A DNA stretch of 21,822 nt, taken from assembly GCA_903839905.1 (NCBI GenBank), contig CAIMDX010000070.1, positions 1-21,822 on the forward strand. Reading direction: 5' to 3'. Position 1 is the first letter of the stretch. Each line of letters begins with the position of its first letter. Positions 1-7,185 of the stretch are shown piece after piece. This DNA comes from an uncultured bacterium (lineage in GTDB: Bacteria; Patescibacteriota; Minisyncoccia; Minisyncoccales; JAQTVQ01). The notes under the pieces are model-generated. The model worked only from the letters and a program-made list of their open reading frames with translations. It was not told the origin of the DNA and did no database searches. The position numbers were made by a program, and so were the translations under genes.

Positions 1-660
1 CAGGGTTCCGGTTCCTCCTTGGCCTACAACCTGGACGGGAGCGTGTTGCTCAAGGGTACCGCCGTTGCCTAATTGGCCATAAGAATTCATTCCCCAACAC
101 CAAGCCGTGCCATCAATCTTAACAGCGCAGGAATAATTTCCCGTCGAAATTTGGGCAACACCTATAACCACTGTCCCTTCCCATCCCCCGAACATCGGAG
201 CGCTGGCAACGAGCGCGACCCCGCTGCTATCCTGGCTGGTGCAAATGTATCCTCCCTTGGCCTCGGACTTGGCGCAAAGAGTAAAATCGTCAGAAGTGGT
301 GGCGATGTATTTGTAGGTATAATCTCCTCCCGTTACATATCTCGGGTCTTTGGGAATAATGGACATATATCCACTTCCTTTCATAGCTTGGGTGAAAGTC
401 CCGTTTGCGGCACTGTCCACTTCCAGGGAGATGCCGCTGCTGTCAGTGGTCGGATAACCGCCTGTAACCAAACGGTAAGCCTGCAGGCTTTTTCTAGTCT
501 GAGACAGATCGTTCTGGCGGCGAGCGTCGCGGGCGGAAGCCTGGGCGCCGCTTGTCCCGACGATAATAACCGCGGCCAAAATGCCGAGAATAGCGATAAC
601 AAGAAGAAGCTCAATTAGGGTAAAACCTTTAGAGCGGGTTTTCTTGAATTGTTTGGTCAT
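1..660 (-). CDS. Prepilin-like protein with RCC1 repeat (3' end beyond window)
   Basis: Read from the ATG at 658-660, the frame is open to base 1 (220 residues), so the C-terminus is missing. Residues 1-35 are a type III (type IV pilin) signal: basic leader, G12, then FTLIELLLVIAILGILAAV with Glu at +5, the site cut and methylated by prepilin peptidase. Residues about 36-165 look like a pseudopilin head. From residue about 171 there is an RCC1-type repeat (CAVKIDGTAWCWGMNSYGQL), the unit of a seven-bladed beta-propeller; more repeats probably follow outside the window. In known families a pilin N-terminus places the protein in the membrane or a pilus fibre, so the propeller would be displayed outside; adhesion or ligand binding is inference. 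It lies 19 nt downstream of the GAPDH gene. The prepilin call is secure and the RCC1 call strong. Confidence 0.85.
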   Translation of the reverse strand, partial: MTKQFKKTRSKGFTLIELLLVIAILGILAAVIIVGTSGAQASARDARRQNDLSQTRKSLQAYRLVTGGYPTTDSSGISLEVDSAANGTFTQAMKGSGYMSIIPKDPRYVTGGDYTYKYIATTSDDFTLCAKSEAKGGYICTSQDSSGVALVASAPMFGGWEGTVVIGVAQISTGNYSCAVKIDGTAWCWGMNSYGQLGNGGTLEQHAPVQVVGQGGTGTL

Positions 661-679
661 TTAGTTGAAATGAAATAAT

Positions 680-1693
680 CTATTTCTTTTTGCCTACATA
701 TTCGGCGAACTCGGCCAAGCGGCAGGCGTAGCCCCATTCATTGTCGTACCAGGCTATCACTTTCACCAAATTTTCGTTAACCATGGTCAGTGGAGAATCA
801 ACAATTGAAGAAAAAGAATTACCGATATAGTCTGAAGAGACCAGCGGAGCGTCTTCAACTCCGAAAATTCCCTGCAAAGCTTTTTCCTGGGAAGCTTTTT
901 TAAAAACGTAATTAACTTCTTCCGTAGTCGTCTTTTTTTCCACTTCGCAAACCAAGTCCACCACCGAAACTGTCGGAACCGGCACGCGCAAAGCAATACC
1001 GTCAAGCTTTCCCTTTAAACTCGGAATGACCTTTCCGATCGTTTTCGCTGCGCCGGTAGTGGTTGGGATAATATTTATTGCCGCAGCCCTCGCCCTTCTT
1101 AAATCTTTATGGGCCACATCCAAAACTTTCTGGTCGTTGGTATAAGCGTGAACGGTCGTCATGAAGCCTCTTATTATCTTGAAATTCTCATCCAAAACTT
1201 TAACGACCGGAGCCAAACAATTAGTGGTACAAGACCCCATATCCATAACATGATCTTTTTTGGGATCATATTGATCGGCATTTATTCCCAATAAAAAAGA
1301 AGGAACTTTATCCGGCGTTTTGGAAGGAGCCGAAGCAATCGCTTTTTTCGCGCCAGCTTCAATATGCTTCATAAGATCCTCGTATTTTGTAAATTTCCCG
1401 GTGCACTCCAAAACAATATCAATCCCTATGTCTTTCCAAGGAAGTTTGGCCGGATCACTCTCGGCAAAAGTCTTGATCTCTGAACCGCCGACGATAATTG
1501 AAGTTCCTTTGACTTCAACCGATTTGGAACACTTTCCATAAACCGAATCAAATTTTATCAAATGAGCCAAGGCGTTGCACTCTGTCAAATCATTAATTGC
1601 CACGACTTGCACCTCTGGATGGCTGTCCCAAATTATTCTTAAAACCGCTCTGCCTATGCGGCCGAATCCGTTAATTGCAACTTTTGTAGCCAT
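680..1693 (-). CDS. gap: Glyceraldehyde-3-phosphate dehydrogenase, type I
   Basis: Oxidises glyceraldehyde-3-phosphate with phosphate and NAD+ to 1,3-bisphosphoglycerate in cytosolic glycolysis. 337 residues, the usual length. Visible: Rossmann motif INGFGRIGR (residues 7-15), AINDL with Asp35 (typical of NAD+ preference), catalytic SCTTNC with Cys155, TTVHAYTNDQ with His182, and the C-terminal WYDNEWGY. The ATG at 1691-1693 is chosen because MATKVAINGFG matches the family start; the frame stays open upstream into repeat DNA (14 more codons) that does not look coding. No clear Shine-Dalgarno is seen. The leader is made of imperfect palindromic repeats (see 1704-1813). It follows the glutaredoxin gene, with apgM and eno further upstream, so it probably belongs to a lower-glycolysis cluster. 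Confidence 0.97.
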   Translation of the reverse strand: MATKVAINGFGRIGRAVLRIIWDSHPEVQVVAINDLTECNALAHLIKFDSVYGKCSKSVEVKGTSIIVGGSEIKTFAESDPAKLPWKDIGIDIVLECTGKFTKYEDLMKHIEAGAKKAIASAPSKTPDKVPSFLLGINADQYDPKKDHVMDMGSCTTNCLAPVVKVLDENFKIIRGFMTTVHAYTNDQKVLDVAHKDLRRARAAAINIIPTTTGAAKTIGKVIPSLKGKLDGIALRVPVPTVSVVDLVCEVEKKTTTEEVNYVFKKASQEKALQGIFGVEDAPLVSSDYIGNSFSSIVDSPLTMVNENLVKVIAWYDNEWGYACRLAEFAEYVGKKK

Positions 1694-1703
1694 AACTGTG
1701 AAT

Positions 1704-1813
1704 TTAAATCCCAAACCCCAATGTTCAATGACCAATTAAATCCCAATTCCCGAAATCCCAAAACGACGATTTGGTCATTGGGATTTGAGGCTTGGTTGGT
1801 CATTGGGATTTCG
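1704..1813. repeat. Imperfect direct/inverted repeat cluster upstream of gap
   Basis: TTGGTCATTGGGATTT occurs at 1771-1786 and again at 1796-1811. Inverted counterparts lie to the left: CGAAATCCCAA at 1751-1761 is the exact reverse complement of 1803-1813, and AATGACCAA (1727-1735) and AAATCCCA (1706-1713) are further partial arms. The segment can fold into a long imperfect hairpin in the gap 5' leader. It has the look of a dispersed intergenic repeat; whether it terminates, attenuates or does nothing is unknown. Confidence 0.7.
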
Positions 1814-1822
1814 TTTTATTAT

Positions 1823-2065
1823 TTATTTAATATTCAGCAAAGCGCAAATCCTTTTTTTATCAAACCCTGCAATAAACTCCTCCCCGATGGCGATAACCGG
1901 AACTTCCATTTGGCCGGTCTTTTCAATTAATAATTCACGGGCTTGTTCGTCTTTTCCCACATCAATATCTTCAAAATAAAATCCCTTCTTGGTTAAAAAC
2001 TCCTTCAAGGTGTGGCAATAAGGACAGCTGGGAGTTGAAAAAATTCTAATTTTGGGAATTTCCAT
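1823..2065 (-). CDS. Glutaredoxin-like thiol-disulfide protein
   Basis: 80 residues, a complete small thioredoxin-fold protein of the glutaredoxin/NrdH type. The redox motif CPYC is at residues 14-17, after IRIFSTPS. The cis-proline region is MEVPVIAIG (about 53-61), followed by GFDKKRI, as in the GFD motif of NrdH/Grx proteins. Family members reduce disulfides in ribonucleotide reductase or other targets, using glutathione or a thioredoxin reductase. A thioredoxin-reductase-like gene lies at 5137-6087 and could be the electron donor (inference). It starts 14 nt after apgM ends, but a -10 box sits exactly 6 nt before its ATG, so it may also be transcribed alone as a leaderless mRNA. Confidence 0.9.
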   Translation of the reverse strand: MEIPKIRIFSTPSCPYCHTLKEFLTKKGFYFEDIDVGKDEQARELLIEKTGQMEVPVIAIGEEFIAGFDKKRICALLNIK

Positions 2066-2071
2066 GTTTTT

Positions 2072-2099
2072 ATTATAATTTAATTATTTTTTAACGCAA
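2072..2099 (-). promoter_or_regulatory. Candidate leaderless promoter of the glutaredoxin gene
   Basis: On the minus strand a perfect -10 TATAAT (2072-2077) is followed by six bases (AAAAAC) and then the ATG at 2065. The -35 candidate TTGCGT (2094-2099) is weak, at 16-bp spacing, and lies over the end of apgM. The predicted start site falls at or next to the ATG. Confidence 0.5.
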
Positions 2100-3285
2100 G
2101 AATTTTATTAAGCAATTTTTCCTGTCCGAATTTCCCCAGACCGCCTTTTAAGCATTCCTTTTCCGAGAAAGACGAAACTTTCCCGTCTCGCCCGTTGCCC
2201 CAAATCAAAACCGGCACCAAGTCATTGCAATGAGCTTTTAAAACACAGGAAGTGTCATGGTCTCCGGTAACAACCACTAAAGTTTTTTTCAAAGCGAGCA
2301 ACGGGGCCAGACTTGCGTCTATCTTCTCAATAAATTCTTTTTTTTCTAAAAATTTTCCGTCTTCGGCCAAGCTGTCCGCCGCTTTGATATGGCAAAAAAT
2401 AAAATCATATTTTTTCAGAGCCTTGATGCTGGTTGAAATTTTCCCCTTTAAATTTGTATTAACTCTTGCCGTGGCACCGCGGACTTTTATCAGCTTCATG
2501 CCTAAAATTTCAGCAATCCCTTTATAAAGCCCTCCGCCAGAAACACAGGCAGATCTAAGCCCATATCTTTCTTTGAAACTCGGCACCGATCTCAATTGTC
2601 CAGCTCCGCGAGTCAAAAGATAATTGGCCGGCACTTCTCCCTGATAAATTCTTTTTTGATTAACAATATGATCTTTTAAAATTTGATGGGTTTTATTCAA
2701 ATAAGCATTTAAAACTTTTGCCGTAAAAGCCGCTTCAAAAGTTTCATCCATGGGCTTGATTTCCAAGGGCTTTTCCCCGACTTTTTTGGAATCTCCTTTT
2801 GAGATATTGGCCGACAATAATATCCCTTTCCCTGGTCTTAAAACCAAAACAGCTCTGTGGCCAAGGGCTTTTTTAATTAAAAATTTCACTCCTTCAATTT
2901 TAATATCTTTTAAAGAACTAATCAGCTTTTCGGTTTTTTCAATCCTGCCGGCGCGCCGGTCAATAATTTCCATTTCACTGTTGACCGAAGCAAAATTAGC
3001 GCGCAAAGCAACATCGCCATTTTTTAATTTCATACCTAAACCAGTTGCTTCGTAAGGGCCGCGGCCAAAAAAATGATCTTGATATCCAAACAATCCTATA
3101 TGAGTTCCTTCAGAGGTCGCCTTATCTTCTCCTTCCACTAAAAAAGGCTCCATTGAACCGCAAATACCTTGGCTGGCTAAAGCATCCAGGTTCGGCTTTG
3201 TTGCAGACTCTAAAGGGGTTTTATTCCCAAGCTCCGGAACAAGCTGGTCTCCCAATCCGTCTATAACTATAAAAATAATCTTCAT
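2080..3285 (-). CDS. apgM: Archaeal-type 2,3-bisphosphoglycerate-independent phosphoglycerate mutase
   Basis: Interconverts 3- and 2-phosphoglycerate. 401 residues, the normal length for the ApgM branch of the alkaline-phosphatase superfamily (shorter than the ~510-residue GpmI). Visible: metal ligand Asp9 in FIVIDGLGD, PNLDALA (31-37), probable Ser nucleophile Ser58 in TSEGTHIGLFGY, GRGPYEATG (74-82), and C-terminal TGDHDTSC with Asp342/His343 and then His352. In HIKAADSLAEDG (299-310) Asp304 is present, but the position where I expect a metal-binding His (Asp+4) holds Glu308. Its ATG overlaps the stop of the response regulator by four bases (ATGA), so the two are probably translationally coupled. 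The family call is firm; the Glu308 point needs an alignment. Confidence 0.92.
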   Translation of the reverse strand: MKIIFIVIDGLGDQLVPELGNKTPLESATKPNLDALASQGICGSMEPFLVEGEDKATSEGTHIGLFGYQDHFFGRGPYEATGLGMKLKNGDVALRANFASVNSEMEIIDRRAGRIEKTEKLISSLKDIKIEGVKFLIKKALGHRAVLVLRPGKGILLSANISKGDSKKVGEKPLEIKPMDETFEAAFTAKVLNAYLNKTHQILKDHIVNQKRIYQGEVPANYLLTRGAGQLRSVPSFKERYGLRSACVSGGGLYKGIAEILGMKLIKVRGATARVNTNLKGKISTSIKALKKYDFIFCHIKAADSLAEDGKFLEKKEFIEKIDASLAPLLALKKTLVVVTGDHDTSCVLKAHCNDLVPVLIWGNGRDGKVSSFSEKECLKGGLGKFGQEKLLNKILALKNN

Positions 3286-3662
3286 TGCTTCTTCGGATCC
3301 AAAAGCTTTTTAATTTCTTCTACGATTTGAGTCGGTGTGTAGTGGGCTTTTATCAAATAACCATCCGCTCCCATTTCTATGCCTTTTTCCACTTCGCTTT
3401 TTTGCCCCAAATTGGAAAGCACTATGATTTTTAATCCGTTAAACTGCGGATCTTTTTTAACCTCCGCCAAAGCTTCCCAGCCGGACATCCCGGGCAGAAC
3501 AATATCCAAAAGCAAAATATCAGGCTTGCTTTCTTTAAGTTTTGGCAAAACTTTATCTCCGGAATCCGCCAAGCTCAAATCAAAGCCAACGCTTTTGAAT
3601 TTAGTGGAATAGATATCAATCAAGAAAGGATCGTCTTCGGCTAATAAAACTTTATAAGGCAT
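3282..3662 (-). CDS. Single-domain response regulator (CheY-like receiver)
   Basis: 126 residues, a receiver domain and nothing else. The acidic pocket is Glu9-Asp10-Asp11 (LLAEDDP), the phospho-acceptor Asp53 is in LLLDIVLPGMSG, the switch Ser83 in IIVLSNLG, and the conserved Lys105 in GYLIKAHY. With no DNA-binding or enzymatic output domain, it must act by protein contact or phosphotransfer. No histidine kinase with a catalytic domain is in this window; the 7TM protein at 9895-10914 lacks one. It shares an ATGA overlap with apgM and has its own strong promoter 6 nt before the ATG, so it may be the first gene of an RR-apgM-grx-gap unit. Confidence 0.93.
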   Translation of the reverse strand: MPYKVLLAEDDPFLIDIYSTKFKSVGFDLSLADSGDKVLPKLKESKPDILLLDIVLPGMSGWEALAEVKKDPQFNGLKIIVLSNLGQKSEVEKGIEMGADGYLIKAHYTPTQIVEEIKKLLDPKKQ

Positions 3663-3668
3663 ATCTAT

Positions 3669-3697
3669 ATTATAATCTTATTTTTACTTTTTCCCAA
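3669..3697 (-). promoter_or_regulatory. Sigma70-type promoter, leaderless, of the response regulator / apgM unit
   Basis: Minus strand: -35 TTGGGA (3692-3697), 17-bp spacer, -10 TATAAT (3669-3674), then ATAGAT and the ATG at 3662. A start site 7 nt after the -10 box would be the A of the ATG, so the mRNA would have no leader and no Shine-Dalgarno. Confidence 0.7.
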
Positions 3698-3723
3698 TTA
3701 TTCTTCCTCTCCGCTCATCAAAT

Positions 3724-5016
3724 TTATTGCTTCAGCTCTGATTCAATTTTCAAAAGCCTGTTATATTTAGCAGCTCTTTCCCCTCTGGCAGGCGCTCCCG
3801 ATTTGATAAATTCCGCGCCAATGCCTACGGCCAGATCAGAAATAAAATCATCTCCTGTTTCGCCCGACCGGTGCGAAACGATTATCTTCCATTCGTATCC
3901 TTTGGCTAAACTGGCCGACTCCAAGGCTTCGGTAATGGTTCCGATCTGATTAATTTTCAAAATCATGCCGTTGCAGGCTTCTTTCTCTTTGGATAGTTTA
4001 ATCCTCTGCTGATTGGTAACAGTAAGATCGTCTCCAACGACGGCTAGTTTAGAGACTTGCCTGCCTGCCGGATAGGCAGGAGTCTTGCCTGCCTGCCGGA
4101 TAGGCAGGAGTCTTGAAATTAATAAAGACCATGAATCAAAATCATCTTCGGCAAACGGATCTTCAATACCTATAATAGGATATTTAGATATCAAATCAAA
4201 ATAATAATTGGCCAGTCCAACTCCTGTAAAAATACCCATCTGCGTTTTATACTTGCCATTTTCAAAAAACTGAGAAGCAGCCACATCCAAAATAAATTTG
4301 ATTTTTTCCTGCAAGCCTTTATTTTTAGAAGCTTCCAAAATAAAATCCATGGCCTCTTCGGGATATTTTAAAGCTGGAGCAAACCCCCCTTCATCTCCGA
4401 CATTTATTGCCGAAGGGCCGATTTTATTTTTCAAAACGCTTTTCAGCTCTTGATAAACTTCCGCGCCTATTTCCAAATTCTCAGCAAAAGTATCAGCCTG
4501 GGGAACTACCATAAATTCCTGCACATCCAGATCGTTTCCGGCATGCGCTCCGCCGTTAATAACATTAAAACAAGGCCTGGGAAGAGCCAGCGGCTGTTCT
4601 CTTTTTTGGTTGAATAATTCGTTGATATATTGGTAAAGCGGAACATCTTTTTCCGCAGCCAAAGCCCGGCAAGCAGCCATTGAAACCGCCACCATGGCAT
4701 TGGCTCCAAGTTTGGACTTCTTTTCAGTTCCATCCAGATCCAGTATAAGCTGGTCCAATGAATTTTGAGAAATAACATCCTGATTGATAATCTCCGGCGC
4801 AATAATTTCTTCAATATTTTTAACAGCCTTCAAAACGCCCAAACCGTTTCGGCGGCTTTCTCCGTCTCTCAATTCCAAAGCCTCATGCTTTCCCGTTGAA
4901 GCGCCCGACGGAACTCCGGCAATAAATTTACCTTTGTGCGTTTCCAGCTCAACCTCAATTGTGGGATTGCCCCGCGAATCCAATATTTCTCTGGCCTTTA
5001 AAGATAGAATTTTCAT
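3724..5016 (-). CDS. eno: Enolase with an in-frame palindromic-repeat insertion
   Basis: Converts 2-phosphoglycerate to phosphoenolpyruvate. 430 residues. Family motifs are intact: SGASTGKHEALELRD (38-52), GDEGGFAP, the metal ligand Asp in FILDVAASQF, the Glu in GIEDPFAEDD, the Asp in VVGDDLTVTN, the catalytic Lys in ILKINQIGT, the signature SHRSGETGDD, and the C-terminal Lys in FIKSGAPARGERAAKYNRL. Between the second and third metal ligands, residues about 302-321 are not enolase sequence: they are encoded by two tandem copies of a 28-bp GC-rich palindrome (4056-4111), giving RLLPIRQAG then KTPAYPAGRQ. The segment lies before the strand that carries the third ligand, probably in a surface loop (inference). 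Without it the protein would be about 411 residues. The reading frame stays open, so it is probably functional. Confidence 0.95.
   Translation of the reverse strand: MKILSLKAREILDSRGNPTIEVELETHKGKFIAGVPSGASTGKHEALELRDGESRRNGLGVLKAVKNIEEIIAPEIINQDVISQNSLDQLILDLDGTEKKSKLGANAMVAVSMAACRALAAEKDVPLYQYINELFNQKREQPLALPRPCFNVINGGAHAGNDLDVQEFMVVPQADTFAENLEIGAEVYQELKSVLKNKIGPSAINVGDEGGFAPALKYPEEAMDFILEASKNKGLQEKIKFILDVAASQFFENGKYKTQMGIFTGVGLANYYFDLISKYPIIGIEDPFAEDDFDSWSLLISRLLPIRQAGKTPAYPAGRQVSKLAVVGDDLTVTNQQRIKLSKEKEACNGMILKINQIGTITEALESASLAKGYEWKIIVSHRSGETGDDFISDLAVGIGAEFIKSGAPARGERAAKYNRLLKIESELKQ
4056..4111. repeat. Two tandem 28-bp palindromic units inside eno
   Basis: 4056-4083 and 4084-4111 are identical 28-mers, followed by CTTG, which also starts the unit. 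Each contains CCTGCC (left arm) and GGCAGG (right arm), with outer GACT/AGTC arms, so each can form a hairpin. The core resembles the intergenic palindromes at 11678, 12106 and 14129 (family A). Because 28 is not a multiple of three, the two copies are translated in different frames. Confidence 0.93.
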
Positions 5017-5136
5017 TGTAAATTTTTAAATAAATCCTAATTTCTTAATTTTTAAACAGACACTTTAGGATCAGTTGCTGATTTAAAAATTTTATCATTA
5101 AAAATTATTTTAAAATTAAAAATTTTAATTTAAAAA

Positions 5137-6087
5137 TTAGCTTATGCTTATTTTATTTTCTTTTTCCTCTTCCTGCAAATATTTGTAAACTTCTAAGGCC
5201 GCCTTCGCTCCCTGTCCGCAGGCAATGATGATCTGCTTGTTTTTGCCGGCATTCACATCTCCGATGGCAAACAATCCTGGAGTTTTTGTTTTTAAATTTT
5301 CAAAATCAACTTTTATCTCTTTTTTGTCGTTAAAATCAACTAAATCTTCTTTAATAAAAGCCGAGGCGGGCTGGTAGCCAACTTTAATAAAAATACCTTC
5401 CGCGCTGATAGTTTTTTCCTGGCCGCTGGCTAAATCTTTATAAATTATTTTATCCACAAATTTTTGGCCGGAAATTTCCTTAATAACGGCTCCTGTTATA
5501 ATCTCTATCTTCCCGATTGATCCGGCCTTTTCCTGATTAGCCTCATCGGCGCGGACTGCTTCTCCAGACTCCAAAATATAAATTTTCTTGGCGTAATTAG
5601 CCATAAAAATCGCTGTTTCAAATCCAGCGTTGCCGCCGCCGGCCACAACAACGGTTTTATCGCCGAACATCGGTCCGTCGCAAGCCGTGCAATAGCTTAC
5701 TCCCCGTCCGATAAATTCTTTTTCGCCTGGTACATTTAAAAACCTTGGAATCGCTCCCGAAGCGATTATAACGGTTTTGGCTGAAAATTTCCCGCCGTCT
5801 TTGCCGGTTATCAAAAAAAAGCCGTCAAGCTTATCCAGCTCGGCGGCCTCTTCAAACTCAACTGGAAGATTATAAGAATTCAAATGCTTTTCCAAGCGTT
5901 CAATCAATTCCAAGCTGGAAATTTGTTCAAACCCCGGATAGTTTTCTATTCCCACTGCTTTATGCGCGATCTGGCCTCCGAAATTATTGGTAATCAGTAA
6001 TGTTTTCAGTTTTTGCCGCGCAGCATAAATACCGGCAGTAATCCCCGCCGGCCCTCCGCCAATGATGACCAGATCGTAAATGTCCAT
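5137..6087 (-). CDS. trxB: Thioredoxin reductase-like FAD/NAD(P) disulfide reductase
   Basis: 316 residues, the size of low-Mr thioredoxin reductases. FAD motif GGGPAG (10-15), redox pair Cys133/Cys136 in YCTACDG, second nucleotide motif GGGNAG (150-155), and the C-terminal FAD motif FAIGDVNAGKNKQ. The HRRxxxR-type basic motif that binds the NADPH 2'-phosphate is absent: the region reads YILESGEAVRADE, closer to the AhpF C-terminal domain, which uses NADH. Cofactor preference is therefore open. Start: the ATG at 6085-6087 gives MDIYDLVIIGGG, 2 nt after the galU stop; a TTG at 6091-6093 overlapping that stop would add two residues. Probably co-transcribed with galU, and a plausible reductant source for the glutaredoxin-like protein. 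Confidence 0.88.
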   Translation of the reverse strand: MDIYDLVIIGGGPAGITAGIYAARQKLKTLLITNNFGGQIAHKAVGIENYPGFEQISSLELIERLEKHLNSYNLPVEFEEAAELDKLDGFFLITGKDGGKFSAKTVIIASGAIPRFLNVPGEKEFIGRGVSYCTACDGPMFGDKTVVVAGGGNAGFETAIFMANYAKKIYILESGEAVRADEANQEKAGSIGKIEIITGAVIKEISGQKFVDKIIYKDLASGQEKTISAEGIFIKVGYQPASAFIKEDLVDFNDKKEIKVDFENLKTKTPGLFAIGDVNAGKNKQIIIACGQGAKAALEVYKYLQEEEKENKISIS

Positions 6088-6089
6088 AG

Positions 6090-6977
6090 TCAATATTTAA
6101 GCTTCCTTAGGCAAATTTTTACATCTTCTCCCAAGCTTGGATGCTTTATGGCAAAATGCAAAAAAGAATAAAACCAGCGCAGTTTATCGCCGCATTCCAG
6201 CCATTCTCCCTTAAATTCATAACCATAGATCCCTTTACCATCAACCGCCATTTTTCCAAGAGTCGGGTTAAGCAACGAAGAGTCTGCTTTTCCCGATTTT
6301 TTTTTCGGCTTCAAATAATCAAAAACATCCGGGGTTAAAATAGAACGGCCAACCAGCGCTAAATCGGACGGAGCTTGGCCTTCCTTTGGCTTTTCAACCA
6401 TATTTTTGAATTTATAAAAACAGTTGGCTATTTTTTCCACATCAGCAACGCCATAATGGTAAAGCTTCTCCGGCGGCAATTGTTTAAGGGCTATAACCGG
6501 CCGCTGGCAAGTATCAAAAACTTCCATAAGCTGCGATAATGCCGGAATTTCCGAATCAATAATATCGTCGCAAAGAAAAACAGCGAAAGGCTCATCGCCC
6601 ACAATAGCCTTGGCTTGTAAAACGGCGTCTCCATCTCCTAGCGGATACTTCTGGACCACTGAAGAAAAAGTAACATCTCTAACTAGATTTTTGATCTCTT
6701 TCAATGTTTCCAGTTCCTCAATTTTCTGTTTCTCCTCAAGAATCTTTTCCAGCTGGGGATCAGGCTGGAAATATTGCATCACATCTTTCTGTTTAGGGCG
6801 AGTAACGAAAATAATCTCTTTTATCCCAGAGTCAACCGCCTCTTTAACCGAATAGTGTATCAAGGGCTTATCAACTAAAGGAATTAGTTCTTTGGAAACC
6901 ACCTTAGATAAAGGCAAAAACCGGGTAGCCATGCCGGCGATTGGAAAAACTGCCTTTCTGATTGTTTGTTTTTGCAT
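6090..6977 (-). CDS. galU: UTP--glucose-1-phosphate uridylyltransferase
   Basis: Makes UDP-glucose from UTP and glucose-1-phosphate, the sugar donor for envelope polysaccharides and glycolipids. 295 residues, normal for GalU. The nucleotide-binding start AVFPIAGMATRFLP (9-22) differs slightly from the usual AGLGTRFLP; KELIPLVDKPLIHY follows; VEKP and ECGDK are present. The segment QKYPLGDGDAV carries Asp where many GalU proteins have GLGHAV. The leader between the ftsZ stop and this gene (208 nt) is filled by degenerate ftsZ-tail copies, whose last stop lies only 8 nt before this ATG. No clear Shine-Dalgarno. A related nucleotidyltransferase of the same family is possible but less likely. Confidence 0.92.
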   Translation of the reverse strand: MQKQTIRKAVFPIAGMATRFLPLSKVVSKELIPLVDKPLIHYSVKEAVDSGIKEIIFVTRPKQKDVMQYFQPDPQLEKILEEKQKIEELETLKEIKNLVRDVTFSSVVQKYPLGDGDAVLQAKAIVGDEPFAVFLCDDIIDSEIPALSQLMEVFDTCQRPVIALKQLPPEKLYHYGVADVEKIANCFYKFKNMVEKPKEGQAPSDLALVGRSILTPDVFDYLKPKKKSGKADSSLLNPTLGKMAVDGKGIYGYEFKGEWLECGDKLRWFYSFLHFAIKHPSLGEDVKICLRKLKY

Positions 6978-6985
6978 GATATTTT

Positions 6986-7185
6986 TTAATTTCCTGATTT
7001 TGGCTGGTTATTTGAACCATCACGCCTTAAAAAATGCTTGGAATCGCTGCTTTTTTGAGAAATTATCGGCTTCGGTCTTGGTGAGCTATCTATTCTCCGG
7101 TTTCTGTTGCCCTCCCTGGTCATTTCTTCTTAAAAAACGACGGAATCGCTGCTTTTTTAAGTATTCTTTGTTCAGGCTCTACCAG
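6986..7185 (-). pseudogene. Two degenerate tandem copies of the ftsZ C-terminal tail
   Basis: Downstream of the ftsZ stop the tail-coding sequence recurs at about 100-nt spacing: the ATTCC of the IPxF motif lies at 7245-7241, 7146-7142 and 7044-7040 (intervals of 99 and 102 nt, both multiples of three). Copy 2 is in the ftsZ frame directly after the TAG stop and runs open to a TGA at 7120-7122, ending AAIPSFFKKK. Copy 3 begins like copy 2 (KKAAIPS). After a 2-nt frame change it then matches the authentic tail (FLRRDGSNNQPKSGN, stop at 6986-6988), so it looks like a mosaic of the other two. No start codon or ribosome site of its own was seen. Confidence 0.75.

Noticed and set aside
73..618. 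Plus-strand ORF of 181 codons at the left edge
   Set aside because: It is the antisense shadow of the prepilin-RCC1 gene, which has a clear leader peptide and domain.
4056..4111. Tandem 28-bp repeats as a CRISPR remnant
   Set aside because: The units are directly adjacent with no spacers, lie inside an intact enolase frame, and no cas gene is present.
3282..6092. Alternative genetic code with UGA as glycine (as in Gracilibacteria)
   Set aside because: The response regulator and galU end naturally at TGA, and no gene needs an in-frame TGA to reach its expected length.
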